This document shows, piece after piece, positions 7,601 through 18,400 of a stretch of 64,000 nt of DNA. The position numbers and the translations under genes were made by a program. Position 1 is the first letter of the stretch; every line of letters begins with the position of its first letter. The notes beneath the pieces were generated by a model. The model did not search any database. It worked only from the letters and a program-made list of their open reading frames with translations, and was not told where the DNA came from. Source of the stretch: an uncultured Winogradskyella sp. (GTDB taxonomy: Bacteria; Bacteroidota; Bacteroidia; Flavobacteriales; Flavobacteriaceae); contig CAJXLB010000001.1 in the NCBI GenBank assembly GCA_913055905.1, positions 62,001-126,000 on the forward strand. Direction: 5' to 3'.

Positions 7601-10549
7601 ATGCGTTTAAAACTATTTTTTCTTTTATTCCTAGGTATTTCAATAGTAAGTTGTTCCAAGTCTAATTCAATCCTTCCTGCCAGAAAGGACCAACCACTTA
7701 TAAATTATGTGAATCCCTTCATTGGCACTGGTGGTCACGGCCACACCTATCCTGGTGCCTCTTTACCATTCGGAATGATGCAGCTAAGTCCTGACACTAG
7801 ACTCGATGGATGGGATGGCTGCTCAGGATATCACTACTCTGATAATTACATTTATGGGTTTTCCCATACGCATTTAAGCGGAACAGGAGTCTCAGATTAT
7901 GGCGACGTTTTGCTTATGCCTACAACTTCTATTCAATTTAATAATGGTGCCGACGGCAACCCTGGCTATCGTGCCCCCTTCACTCATGATAATGAAGTCG
8001 CTGAACCTGGCTATTACAAGGTACATTTAGATTCCACAAATATTGATGTAGAACTAACGGTTTCATTGCGAAGCGGTATTCATAGGTATCAATATCCCAA
8101 TCCTCAAAACCAGTTCATGGTCATAGATTTAGCCCATCGTGACGAACTGTTAGATTATAAGATAGAGTATATCGATTCCGTTACTTTGAAAGGTCACAGG
8201 CACTCTAAGGCATGGGCTGAGGACCAGCGCCTTTTTTATTACCTAAAGTTCTCCCATCCCATAAAATCCATGGCCTATAATGAAAATGGAACACCTCTTA
8301 GTAAGAACTACAAGTTTTTAGCCAAACAGGCGGTGGTTGAATTTAACAATCCTAAGAACGACCCTGTCCATGTGAAAATAGGAATTAGTGCCGTTGATGA
8401 CCATGGTGCGAAAGAAAATATGATAGCTGAAATTGGCAATAAGTCCTTCGAAGACATTAAAAAAGAAGGTCAAAACTATTGGGAGCAACAGCTTTCAAAA
8501 ATTATTGTTGAAAGCCCAAATACAGATTACAAAACCAATTTTTACACGTCTTTATATCACGCCATGTTGGCTCCAAATCGATACCAAGATGTCGATGGAC
8601 GCTATAGAGGTATGGACTTGGAAATCCATCAGGCAGATTTCGATTATTACACGGTATTTTCGCTATGGGACACCTATCGTGCTGCGCATCCCTTATATAC
8701 CATAATAGAGGAAGACCGTACCAACGATTTTATTAATACTTTCTTGGCAAAATATGATGAAGGCGGTATTATGCCCATTTGGGACCTATCTGCTAACTAT
8801 ACAGGCTGTATGATTGGCTATCACGCAGTACCTGTAATTGCAGATGCCTATCTCAAGGGCATAAGGAATTATGATGTTGAAAAAGCCTTTGAAGCTATGA
8901 AACACTCAGCCAATCAGGATAAACTAGGTTTAGCAGCCTACAAGGCTAATGGTTTTATTCCTGTTGAAGACGAAAGTGAATCCGTATCCAAAACCTTGGA
9001 GTACGCCTATGACGATTGGACCATATCCCAAATGGCGAAGGCCTTAGGTAAAGATGACGATTATAAGCTGTTTACACAAAGGGCACAGTTTTATAAGAAT
9101 GTGTTTGATCCGAGCTCTAAATTTATGCGTGGCCGCTTTCGCAATACCTGGTTTGCTCCGTTCGATCCCTACGAAGTTAATTTTAGTTATACCGAAGCTA
9201 ATGCTTGGCAATACAGTAATTATGTTCCACAGGACATTACAGGTTTAATTAAATTACACGGTGGAAAGCGTCAGTTTGAAAAACATTTGGATTCTGTCTT
9301 CACCGCTAAAGCCGGTACTACTGGTCGAAATCAAGCAGATATAACAGGCCTCATAGGACAGTACGCCCACGGAAACGAACCCAGTCATCACATGGCTTAC
9401 CTGTACAATTACGTTAATCGGCCTCATAAAACCCAAGAAAAGGTTTATCACATTTTAACGGAACTGTACCAAAATGCCCCAGACGGTATTTCTGGCAATG
9501 AGGATTGTGGCCAAATGAGCGCTTGGTACGTCTTTTCTGCTATGGGATTTTATCCCGTAACTCCTGGCAGCAATCAATACGCCATTGGTTTACCGCTTAT
9601 GAATAAAGCAACTATTAATCTGGAAAATGGCAAGCAATTTACGATTAAGGCCCATAGCTTAAGTGCCTCCAATATATATGTTGAACACGTATATCTAAAT
9701 GATGAAAAACTAGATAGAACTTACCTTACCCATAGCGAAATAATGAATGGCGGTGTTCTTGAATTTCATATGACTGATAATCCAGCGGTTTGGGGAAGCC
9801 GAGAGGGCCAAGAGCCTCAAACGTCAATTGATGATCACATTATCGTTCCTGCGCCTTTCATTGCCGAAGGAGACGTAGCTTTTAAAGGACAAACCGAAGT
9901 CACTCTCGGATGTGCTACTAAAGATGTGACTATTTACTACAGCTTGGGTGATGGTGAAATGAAAGCGTACAGTGATTCATTTACAATTTCAGAACCAACT
10001 AGACTGAAAGTGTACTCAGAAAAAAATGGTAAAAAAAGCGCTACTATCGAAACCCAGTTTTATAAAATTGACCCAAACCTTTCGATAAAACTGGAAACGG
10101 ATTATGCCAATCAATATAATGCTGGAGGCAATGACGCCTTGATTGATGGAATTTTTGGGACCAAGGACTTTAGAACTGGAACATGGCAAGGCTATTGGAA
10201 CGAAGATGTGGTTGCTATTGTTGACCTTGGAAGTGTTAAAGCCATAAATAATGTAAGCGTCAATTTTCTACAAGACCAACGGTCATGGATTTTTTATCCC
10301 ACGGAAGTGACTTGCTTGGTTTCAGAAGATTCTAAAACCTTCACTCCCATTTCACCAAAAATCGCTATTGCTGCTACCAAACCAGCAGAAGATTCAGAAA
10401 TAAAAACCATAAATTTTTTAGCATCTGATGTGAATGCTAGATACATTAAGCTCGTAGCAAAAAAACTTGGCGAACTTCCTGAATGGCATTTAGGTCACAA
10501 ACATGATGGTAGAAGCTGGATTTTTGTAGACGAAATTACCATAGACTAA
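7601..10549 (+). CDS. Alpha-mannosidase lipoprotein (GH92)
   Basis: A 982-residue GH92 enzyme; the family consists of calcium-dependent exo-alpha-mannosidases acting on N-glycan mannose. The lipoprotein signal ends at C18 (SIVSC). Diagnostic stretches are NPFIGTGGHGHTYPGASLPFG at about 38-58, GCSGYHYSD, YDEGGIMPIWDLSANYTGCM, HMAYLYNY and the active-site GNEDCGQMSAWYVFSAMGFYPV around 632-653. After the catalytic domain (to about 745) come a chitobiase-like C-terminal repeat (about 760-820) and an F5/8-type C domain (about 830-982), as in the GH20 neighbour. It heads a plus-strand operon with the MFS permease (30-bp gap) and the glycosylasparaginase. The exact linkage preference (alpha-1,2, -1,3 or -1,6) cannot be read from sequence. 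Confidence 0.93.
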   Translation: MRLKLFFLLFLGISIVSCSKSNSILPARKDQPLINYVNPFIGTGGHGHTYPGASLPFGMMQLSPDTRLDGWDGCSGYHYSDNYIYGFSHTHLSGTGVSDYGDVLLMPTTSIQFNNGADGNPGYRAPFTHDNEVAEPGYYKVHLDSTNIDVELTVSLRSGIHRYQYPNPQNQFMVIDLAHRDELLDYKIEYIDSVTLKGHRHSKAWAEDQRLFYYLKFSHPIKSMAYNENGTPLSKNYKFLAKQAVVEFNNPKNDPVHVKIGISAVDDHGAKENMIAEIGNKSFEDIKKEGQNYWEQQLSKIIVESPNTDYKTNFYTSLYHAMLAPNRYQDVDGRYRGMDLEIHQADFDYYTVFSLWDTYRAAHPLYTIIEEDRTNDFINTFLAKYDEGGIMPIWDLSANYTGCMIGYHAVPVIADAYLKGIRNYDVEKAFEAMKHSANQDKLGLAAYKANGFIPVEDESESVSKTLEYAYDDWTISQMAKALGKDDDYKLFTQRAQFYKNVFDPSSKFMRGRFRNTWFAPFDPYEVNFSYTEANAWQYSNYVPQDITGLIKLHGGKRQFEKHLDSVFTAKAGTTGRNQADITGLIGQYAHGNEPSHHMAYLYNYVNRPHKTQEKVYHILTELYQNAPDGISGNEDCGQMSAWYVFSAMGFYPVTPGSNQYAIGLPLMNKATINLENGKQFTIKAHSLSASNIYVEHVYLNDEKLDRTYLTHSEIMNGGVLEFHMTDNPAVWGSREGQEPQTSIDDHIIVPAPFIAEGDVAFKGQTEVTLGCATKDVTIYYSLGDGEMKAYSDSFTISEPTRLKVYSEKNGKKSATIETQFYKIDPNLSIKLETDYANQYNAGGNDALIDGIFGTKDFRTGTWQGYWNEDVVAIVDLGSVKAINNVSVNFLQDQRSWIFYPTEVTCLVSEDSKTFTPISPKIAIAATKPAEDSEIKTINFLASDVNARYIKLVAKKLGELPEWHLGHKHDGRSWIFVDEITID

Positions 10550-10579
10550 TTGATATCTTAAACTCTAACTAACTAAAAT

Positions 10580-12244
10580 ATGACAAAGACCAATAATCAA
10601 TCTGCCCTAGCTACCCTTGTTACGGTGTTTTTTTTCTGGGGCTTTATTGCAGCCTCGAATGGTGTGTTTATTCCTTTTTGTAAAACTTATTTCAACATTG
10701 ATCAGTTTCAATCCCAATTAGTCGATTTTGCATTCTATGGCGCTTATTATCTTGGAGCTCTTTTGTTGTTCATTATTTCTAGTGGCATAAAAAAGGACAT
10801 CATAAATTCTTGGGGTTACAAAAATGGTATTATCTACGGTTTGCTGTTATCCGCAGTCGGAGCCTTTGTTATGTACCCATCACTATTGAATGCTGAGCAG
10901 GGCCAAACAAACATTTTTTATTACGTTCTTTTAGCACTTTTTATCGTAGGTCTTGGCTTTTCCTTGCAGCAAACTACGGCTAACCCCTTTGCCATAGCAC
11001 TTGGTAAACCCGAAACAGGTTCACATCGCTTAAATTTAGCTGGAGGTATTAATTCATTCGGTACTACCATAGGTCCTGTTGTAGTATCCTTTATTTTGTT
11101 TGGCTCGGCAGTAAGCGGTGAGGAATTAACAGAAATGATTAAAAATAATGAGATAAAACTGACCACCATCCAACTGTTATACATTGGCGTTGGTCTGCTA
11201 TTTTTATTAGCTGCAGCATTATTTCATTTTTCTAAAAAATTACCGGAACTAAAATCAGAAACAGCTTTTGAACCAGCGAATAAGGCGCGTAACCTTCTTA
11301 TTTTCTTAACACTAATCATTGTGAGTTGTTTCGGTTATATTTTTACCACTTATTCTGATGAAATCGACGTCTCTTCTAACACTGAAAATACACGCTTGTT
11401 ACTGCTCTTTGTGGCACTTTTAGCTGTAGTTGCTACCGCTGTAATAGCCAATTCTATGGCAAGCAAATCCTCTAAAGGTTGGGGCGCCATGCGCTATCCT
11501 CAACTTGTCTTGGGTATGCTAGCCATTTTTACCTACGTAGGAGTTGAAGTTACCATTCAAAGCAATTTAGGAGAGCTCTTAAAATCTGTTGCAGACAAAG
11601 CCTCAAATTTAAATCCTTTAGGCTTACCTGTATTTAATGATGCAGAAATAGCACCATTTATATCCCTTTACTGGGGCGGACTAATGATTGGTCGCTGGGT
11701 GGGAGCTATTACAGTTTTTAATCCAAGTAAGGGTTTGAAAAAAGCATTATTGATTATTGTTCCCTACGTTGCTTTTGGAGTAATTCTTCTAGTGAATTAT
11801 GGTGACTACACCATGAACGAGATACTTATATTCTGTGTTTGTATAGCGGTTCAAATAATTGGGTTTTTTCTGGCTAAGGACAATCCCGTGAGAACCATGA
11901 AAATATTTAGTCTATTTGGTATCCTAGGTATGTTGATAGGCTTATTTTCAACAGGTCATTTAGCGCTCTTTGCCTTTTTGTCTGGAGGGCTTTTTTGCTC
12001 TATTATGTGGCCCTGCATATTCGCACTAAGTATTGCCGGATTGGGCAAATACACCTCACAAGGTTCGGCCTTTTTAATTATGATGATATTAGGCGGTGCA
12101 ATCATTCCACCACTTCAGGGTAAAATAGCTGATATCTTTAGTATACAATCATCCTATTGGGTAGCGGTAGTTTGTTTTCTATATTTATTTTTCTACGCCT
12201 TTAGAACTAAATCAGTATTGGACAAACAAGGTGTTACGTACTAA
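10580..12244 (+). CDS. MFS sugar permease (FucP/GluP-like)
   Basis: A 554-residue polytopic membrane protein of the sugar:proton symporter branch of the major facilitator superfamily. The N-terminus [24 protein letters not shown] and the segment [38 protein letters not shown] (split here over about 130-170) are hallmarks of FucP/GluP relatives. It is about 120 residues longer than a typical FucP; the extra length is a long central region with additional hydrophobic segments (about 235-330) and an extramembrane loop before about 355. It sits between the GH92 and glycosylasparaginase genes with gaps of 30 and 11 bp. It probably imports a monosaccharide or small saccharide released by the locus, such as mannose or GlcNAc; the substrate is inferred. 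Confidence 0.88.
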   Translation: MTKTNNQSALATLVTVFFFWGFIAASNGVFIPFCKTYFNIDQFQSQLVDFAFYGAYYLGALLLFIISSGIKKDIINSWGYKNGIIYGLLLSAVGAFVMYPSLLNAEQGQTNIFYYVLLALFIVGLGFSLQQTTANPFAIALGKPETGSHRLNLAGGINSFGTTIGPVVVSFILFGSAVSGEELTEMIKNNEIKLTTIQLLYIGVGLLFLLAAALFHFSKKLPELKSETAFEPANKARNLLIFLTLIIVSCFGYIFTTYSDEIDVSSNTENTRLLLLFVALLAVVATAVIANSMASKSSKGWGAMRYPQLVLGMLAIFTYVGVEVTIQSNLGELLKSVADKASNLNPLGLPVFNDAEIAPFISLYWGGLMIGRWVGAITVFNPSKGLKKALLIIVPYVAFGVILLVNYGDYTMNEILIFCVCIAVQIIGFFLAKDNPVRTMKIFSLFGILGMLIGLFSTGHLALFAFLSGGLFCSIMWPCIFALSIAGLGKYTSQGSAFLIMMILGGAIIPPLQGKIADIFSIQSSYWVAVVCFLYLFFYAFRTKSVLDKQGVTY

Positions 12245-12255
12245 ATCCTATTTCT

Positions 12256-13266
12256 ATGAAAAGAAGACAATTCATTAAAAAAACCTCGCTAACTAGCGCA
12301 GGTATTGCTATTGGAGCTTCATTAACCAACTGTACTAATTCCAATAAAAAGGAAATTTCTGAAGCCACAGGCAGTACAGTAGAAAAGACTGCAAGCCTAC
12401 CTCTGGTTATAGCTACCTGGAATGTTAAAAATGCGACTGCCGCCGCTATGGAAGTTCTAGAGGAAGGCGGTAATGCGCTTGATGCGGTTGAACAAGGCTG
12501 TAGAGTCGAGGAAGCAAACGAAAAAGGGCAATCCGTGGGTAAAGGTGGTTTACCCGATCGCGATGGTCACGTAACTCTTGATGCTTGTATTATGAATCAC
12601 AAAGGAGATTGCGGTGCGGTTGTCTATTTAAAAGATATCAAACATGCTGTTTCCGTGGCTCGTAAGGTTATGGAAGACACACCACATGTCATGTTAGCAG
12701 GTGATGGTGCCAAACAGTTTGCTATTTCCAGCGGATTTCAACCCGAGGATTTATTAACAGAAGCCTCTAAAAAAGCTTGGGAAGACTGGAAAGTAGAAAG
12801 CGAATACAAACCCATCATTAACATAGAAAATCATGACACGATTGGTATGCTAGCCATTGATAAGAATGGTGATATTTCCGGTGCTTGTACCACTAGTGGT
12901 TTGGCCTATAAAATGGCAGGACGCGTTGGCGACTCTCCTATTATTGGTTCTGGGTTATTTGTAGATAATGAAATTGGGGCTTGCGTTGCCACTGGGCTTG
13001 GAGAGGAAGTTGTGAAAACTGTGGGAAGTTTTTTGGTCGTGGAATTAATGCGTCAAGGCAAATCACCACAAGAAGCCTGTGAAGAGGCCATTAAGCGTAT
13101 AGTGTCTAAACCCGAAAGTAATTACAAGGATTTTCAAGTGGGTTATATTGCCGTAAACAAAAAAGGAGAAACGGGCAGTTACGCCATTCACAAGGGGTTT
13201 ACCATGACGAAGTGCCAGGATGGTGAAAACGAGGCTTTGGAATCCGGTTTTTTTAATAAAACTTAA
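12256..13266 (+). CDS. N4-(beta-N-acetylglucosaminyl)-L-asparaginase, Tat lipoprotein
   Basis: A 336-residue Ntn-hydrolase that cleaves the GlcNAc-Asn bond, the last step of N-glycoprotein breakdown. The twin-arginine motif RRQFIKK (3-9) plus LTNC26 indicates Tat export and lipidation. The self-cleavage site is HD194-T195-IGMLAID, with T195 becoming the catalytic N-terminal nucleophile. SVGKGGLPDRDG (about 93-104) and ACTTSGLAYKMAGRVGDSPIIG (about 216-237) match glycosylasparaginases rather than plain isoaspartyl peptidases. It is the last gene of the GH92-MFS operon, 11 bp after the permease. Its stop overlaps the convergent aldehyde dehydrogenase gene by 4 bp, so no separate terminator fits between them. 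Confidence 0.9.
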   Translation: MKRRQFIKKTSLTSAGIAIGASLTNCTNSNKKEISEATGSTVEKTASLPLVIATWNVKNATAAAMEVLEEGGNALDAVEQGCRVEEANEKGQSVGKGGLPDRDGHVTLDACIMNHKGDCGAVVYLKDIKHAVSVARKVMEDTPHVMLAGDGAKQFAISSGFQPEDLLTEASKKAWEDWKVESEYKPIINIENHDTIGMLAIDKNGDISGACTTSGLAYKMAGRVGDSPIIGSGLFVDNEIGACVATGLGEEVVKTVGSFLVVELMRQGKSPQEACEEAIKRIVSKPESNYKDFQVGYIAVNKKGETGSYAIHKGFTMTKCQDGENEALESGFFNKT

Positions 13267-14675
13267 AACCACTTAATCGTGAATCTTGCCATCTTTTCTT
13301 TTGCCTTAGTGTAAGGCGGAAATAGCAATTCCGTAATTCCGAATCGAGACTGTTTTACTATAGCGCGTTCATTTGAAAAGGCCTTAAATCCATGGAATCC
13401 ATGGCTTTTTCCAATACCACTATTATTAATGCCTCCAAAAGGAAGATTGTGATTGGCATAGTGCACAATACTGTTGTTAATACAAGTCCCTCCTGCCCTA
13501 GTATTTGAAATTATCTTTTCAATATTCTTTTTTGACTTACTGTAAATATATAAAGCCAATGGGCGCTCCTTAGAATTGATATATTCAATAGCCTCTTCCA
13601 AAGTCTTATAAGTAACAATGGGCAGTAAAGGGCCAAAAATTTCTTCTTTCAATACTTTGGAATCTTCTTTTAGTTCCGTCAGAATGGTTGGTGCAATATA
13701 TTTTTGAGTTTCGTTGTCTTGTCCACCGATTTCAACTTTTGCGCCCTTTTCACGAGCGTCTTCTAGATAGGAATTTAATCTTTTAAAGTGCTTTTTTGTG
13801 ACTATTTTACCGTATGAGTCGGACGTCTCCGGTGTTTCGCCATAATATGTTTTAATCCATTTTTTACAGTGTTCAATAAATTCATCCTTTATCTCGGCAT
13901 CAATCAATACATAATCTGGTGACACACAGATTTGACCGGAATTAAGAAACTTGCCCCAAACAATCCGTTTAGCCGCTAACTCCAAATTTGAAGTTTTGTC
14001 TACGACCGTTGGTGATTTGCCTCCAAGTTCCAAGGTCACCGAGGCTAGATTTTTTGCTGCGGCTTCCATCACAATTTTTCCTACTTGAGGCGACCCTGTG
14101 AAAAAGATGTGATTAAAAGGCAGTGCAAGAAGGGCTGTTGCTACTTCAACTTCCCCTTCAATTAAAGCTACCTCATCTTCATTAAAAACAGATTCTACTA
14201 TCGTTTTCATCAACGACGAAGACCGAGGTGTCATTTCAGAAGGCTTAATAATGGCCGTATTTCCCGCCGCAATTGCAGAGATTAATGGTCCAAAAGTTAA
14301 ATTAAAAGGGAAATTCCAAGGCGAAATAATTAAACAAACGCCTTTTGACTCGTACACATAATATGAGCTTGAACCCAACATAGACATAGGAGTACTAACC
14401 CGCTGCTTTTGCATCCATTGGCGTAAATGCTTCTTCACAAACTTTATATCGCCTATGATTTGATAGATTTCAGTCATCTCACTCTCGACCTGCGGTTTGC
14501 CTAAATCTTCGAATAATGCCTCTTGTATGGCCTTTCTATAGGTCTTTTCAATTGCCGTTTGTAATAAGCTCAGTTTTTTTATTCTCTCCTTATAAGTGGT
14601 TTTACCAACCTTATATTGATTTGATTTTTGCTTTGAGAAAAGGTCAAAAAAGGGATTATCTCGGTGCGTTTTCAT
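13263..14675 (-). CDS. NAD(P)-dependent aldehyde dehydrogenase
   Basis: A 470-residue class 3-like aldehyde dehydrogenase that oxidises aldehydes to acids. Visible features are ISPWNFPFNLTFGPLISA and IKPSEMTPRSS (cofactor fold), FTGSPQVGKIVM (glycine motif), VTLELGGKSPTVVD with the general-base glutamate, and NSGQICVSPDYVL with the catalytic cysteine. The C-terminal hydrophobic tail is short; no clear membrane anchor is seen. It is transcribed toward the glycosylasparaginase gene and overlaps its end by 4 bp. Nothing ties it functionally to the glycan locus. Its upstream region is shared with the small secreted-protein gene at 14951. Confidence 0.92.
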   Translation of the reverse strand: MKTHRDNPFFDLFSKQKSNQYKVGKTTYKERIKKLSLLQTAIEKTYRKAIQEALFEDLGKPQVESEMTEIYQIIGDIKFVKKHLRQWMQKQRVSTPMSMLGSSSYYVYESKGVCLIISPWNFPFNLTFGPLISAIAAGNTAIIKPSEMTPRSSSLMKTIVESVFNEDEVALIEGEVEVATALLALPFNHIFFTGSPQVGKIVMEAAAKNLASVTLELGGKSPTVVDKTSNLELAAKRIVWGKFLNSGQICVSPDYVLIDAEIKDEFIEHCKKWIKTYYGETPETSDSYGKIVTKKHFKRLNSYLEDAREKGAKVEIGGQDNETQKYIAPTILTELKEDSKVLKEEIFGPLLPIVTYKTLEEAIEYINSKERPLALYIYSKSKKNIEKIISNTRAGGTCINNSIVHYANHNLPFGGINNSGIGKSHGFHGFKAFSNERAIVKQSRFGITELLFPPYTKAKEKMARFTIKWF

Positions 14676-14711
14676 AGTGCTTGGTATACTATTTTTTTAA
14701 AGCGATTCTTG

Positions 14712-14835
14712 TTTGTGCATTTTATCGATGTTATCTGTAAAGCAACGTATTTTAACGAAAAACAGTCTTTTTTAGATATAGAAACTTAGGGTTTTTAAAG
14801 GGCTTAAAGCTCATTTTGTGCATTTCATCGATGTT
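14712..14835 (+). repeat. Pair of 21-bp direct repeats in divergent intergenic region
   Basis: A 21-bp sequence containing GTGCATTT and ATCGATG occurs at 14712-14732 and again at 14815-14835 with a single mismatch (T or C before ATCGATG). Both copies have the same orientation, 103 bp apart, inside the 275-bp gap between the divergent aldehyde dehydrogenase and small secreted-protein genes. They look like binding sites or remnants of a local duplication. I see no gene or strong promoter match in the rest of the gap. Confidence 0.45.
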
Positions 14836-14950
14836 TTTAACTTGAGCATGTAAATCATCTAATTATCCCCTTGTTTCATCCAAAATATTAAAGTCCAACT
14901 TGGATTGCGTTGTTTCTTTGTATCGAAGTTAAAGAAAAAGGACTTCTTTT

Positions 14951-15211
14951 ATGAAAAAATTTTGTGCCATATTAGTTTTTCTTACCGTGTCTGCCTTAAG
15001 TTTTGGTCAGTCAACTACTGCTACGATAGAAGGTAACGAAGATGAAAAACAGACTAAGCTTGAACAACCTATGGCCAAAAAATCAAAATTATCTTCCGAG
15101 ATTAAGGCTAGGGTCCTTAAAATCAATCGAAAGAAAAGTAATGATATTATTAGCATCAAGGCTTACAGAAAGAGTCTTCAAATTAAGGTGAAAACTGTAA
15201 AACTTTGCTAA
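14951..15211 (+). CDS. Small secreted basic protein, unknown function
   Basis: An 86-residue protein with a clear signal peptide (MKKFCAILVFLTVSALSFGQ, cleavage after FGQ likely). The mature part is rich in lysine and has no cysteine except near the C-terminus. I recognise no family. It is a single-gene unit: a promoter region with direct repeats lies upstream and a strong intrinsic terminator follows 26 bp after the stop, which supports that it is real. Confidence 0.65.
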   Translation: MKKFCAILVFLTVSALSFGQSTTATIEGNEDEKQTKLEQPMAKKSKLSSEIKARVLKINRKKSNDIISIKAYRKSLQIKVKTVKLC

Positions 15212-15237
15212 TAGAATATAAATGTGCTATTAATTAG

Positions 15238-15263
15238 GCCAGAACAATGTTCTGGCTTTTTTT
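15238..15263 (+). terminator. Intrinsic terminator after small secreted protein
   Basis: GCCAGAA and TTCTGGC pair around a 5-nt loop and are followed directly by seven T residues. Confidence 0.85.
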
Positions 15264-15421
15264 ATTTGCTCAATACGGTAAACAATCCTTTCAAGCCTGT
15301 ACAGCCAAGACTTATTTAAAGAATACCGTTTAAATCATGTTACCTTGTTTAGAAGCACTTGAAGACCAACGTTTCAAATATGTTTAAGTTTTAGTATTTT
15401 AGTAAGGACTATTTTTCTCTA

Positions 15422-18400
15422 ATGGCTTATTCACTTAACTGTTGTTTTAGAAGATTACTTAACATTGCCTTTTTCTTAATTCTTTGCCTAGCCAGTTTTA
15501 CAACTTATGGCCAGAATTACACCTTTTATCATTACGGCATAAAAGACGGATTATCGCAAGAAACCATCAGAACTATATTGAAGGATTCCAACGGCTTTTT
15601 ATGGTTGGGTACACAAGACGGATTAAACAGATTTGATGGTACGTCATTCAAGGTTTATAAAAATCAAAAAAATGATAGTCTTAGTTTATCGGGCAACTTC
15701 ATCAACACACTATTAGAAGACAATCAAGGCAATATATGGATTGGCACCAATGATAATGGCATTTCGATATACAACTCACAAGTCAATAGCTTTAATTCAT
15801 CACCGGTAAATACAGGCAATTGTACGAGTATATCCAAAACTTCTGACGGAACTATAATTGCAACCGTTTTAAATCAAGGCATTTACATATTTGAAAATGG
15901 AGGCGATACATTCTATAAAATATCTGAAGTTAATGGTGAAACATTACAATTCAACAGAACCTTTGTTAATAATGATAGCCTGTATGTAAGCACACAAGAT
16001 GGTAGACTTTTTGTGTCTGAATCTGACTTGAAGACAACTATTAAACTCAAAGAAATAAAGCTTAGTCTACCTGTTGGAACCATCGAAGCCATATTTATTG
16101 AGAATAACAACATTTGGCTAGGTACCATAAACGGACTTTTCATTTATGAAAAAAACAAAAAACGACTTTCTAAAATAACCCTTAATGAAAAGATAGAATC
16201 TAAGGAAAAGTTGAGGGTATCATCAATTGATGTTAGCGAAAACATATTTTATATTGGAACTTTTGACGGGCTCTATATTACCAAGGATTTTGATGACAAA
16301 GACCTAAAGTTTCAGGACATAAAATCTTACTTTGGAGAACAAAGTCACCGCAATTCCATAACGTCAAATCGTGTTTATGACACATACACGGATGGGAGTT
16401 TACTCTGGATAGGCACGAATAATCTAGACGTTGTTCCGTTAGCACAGCCCGTTTTCAAAACCATCAATACAACTTCTGAGATAAAACTGAACAATGCCTT
16501 TACGCTATCATTTGCCAAAAATGACGACTACATTTTTATAGGGACCAGAAAGGGTATTAACTGCATAGACAATCAAGGTAATGTCACATACATAACCAAG
16601 GAAAACACGAATGAGGCTTTGGCATTTAATGTCATTAGAAGCCTAGCCATAGACCATAACAATTACATGTGGGTTGGCACTATAAAAGGGGCTTCAATTA
16701 TTGACTTAAATAACTTCAACCCAAAATCGCCTAAAATAATCAGCTTCTATCACGATAACGAAAATCCTAAATCCTTAAGCTCAGATGCTACAAGAGGTGT
16801 CTTTGTGGATCACAATGGGACTGTTTGGATCATGACGTACGGAGGCGGTGTCAATCGTTTCGTTGGTGATGTTGGAAAAAACAATATCGCCTTTGAGCAT
16901 TACAAAACCAAAGCAAATGAAAATTCCATAAGTTCTAACTTCACCTATAATATGTCTCAAGACAAAAACATGGACTATTGGATAACATCTGAAGAAGGAC
17001 TTAACAAGCTTCATTTTAATGCTGATAACTATGAGGAACCCATATTTACCAATTTTTTTAACGAGGAAACCGATTCTACAACAATAAGTAGTAATACTAC
17101 CTTGCATACGTGGCACGATGCCAATGGTACGCTATGGGTAGCCACACAGGATGGATTTAACAAATTTAACTCCCAAAATAAAACGTTTAAGCGTTATGGT
17201 TTGGACCAAGGGTTAAGCAATACCTTTGTTTACAGCATTACAGAAGACCAAGACAATAACCTCTGGCTAACAACAAATGGCGGGTTGTTTCGATTTAACA
17301 AAAAAACTGAAGTCTTTACCAACTATACACCAAATGATGGTTTACAAAGCTCCGAGTTTAACCTAGGCGCACATTATTACAATAAAGACACGAACGAAAT
17401 CTATGTTGGAGGCATCAACGGAGTCAATATTTTTAATCCTAGAAATGTCCCTCAACTCGACATTCCCGGGAATTTAACCTTCACCTCTTTGCGGATTAAA
17501 GATGAGGAAATCAATCCCTTGCTCAATTCTGGAATTATTACCAAGAGCATAACAGAAACAGATGAAATTACACTAAGGCATACCGATTTTCCCTGTTATA
17601 TTTCCTTTTCGGATTTAGACTTAAGACCCAACAAAAACAATCAATTTGTGTATTCCTTGGATGACAATGAATGGAACAATCTTTCTGGCGACAGAGAAAT
17701 TCCCTTATTAGATCTTCCAAAAGGAAAACATGTTTTAAAAATTCAAGGCGCTTCCAGGAACATTATTTGGGAAAAAGAACCTTTGGCCTTGCAAATTGAG
17801 GTTATCCCTCCTTGGTATCAGAGTAATATTGCGTACCTCTTTTATTTGGCTCTGTTTTTAGGAACTGTTTATGCGTTTTATAAAATTAGCTTACAGCGCC
17901 AATTAGCAGCACAAGAGAGTAAGCGTCTGCAGGAATTAGATGACCTAAAAACACGCTTTATCACAAATATCACACACGAATTTAGAACACCTTTAACCAT
18001 AGTTCTAGGCTATTTAGAGAATCTCAAAGCTAGATTCTCAAAAGACAAGGATGTGAGTAAGTCGCTTGACACTATTGAGCAGAATAGTTTTAGCCTCTTG
18101 AGTTTGGTAAACCAAATGCTGGATCTTGCCAAATTAGAAAAAGGCCAACTTAAGGTTGAACATATTCATGGCGACATAGTTCCTTTCGTTTCCCAAATTG
18201 TTGACAGTTTTAAAAGCATTGCCGCAGACAGAAGCATTAGCGTGAGCTTTAATGCGCAACCAAGCCAAATACACCTGGATTTTGATCCGGAAAAAATGCG
18301 TCAGATTGTTACCAACCTTATTTCAAATGCCTTAAAATTCTCTCCTGATAATTCAACTGTTGATATCAGTTTAAATAAGACTACTGCAAACAGATTGGAA

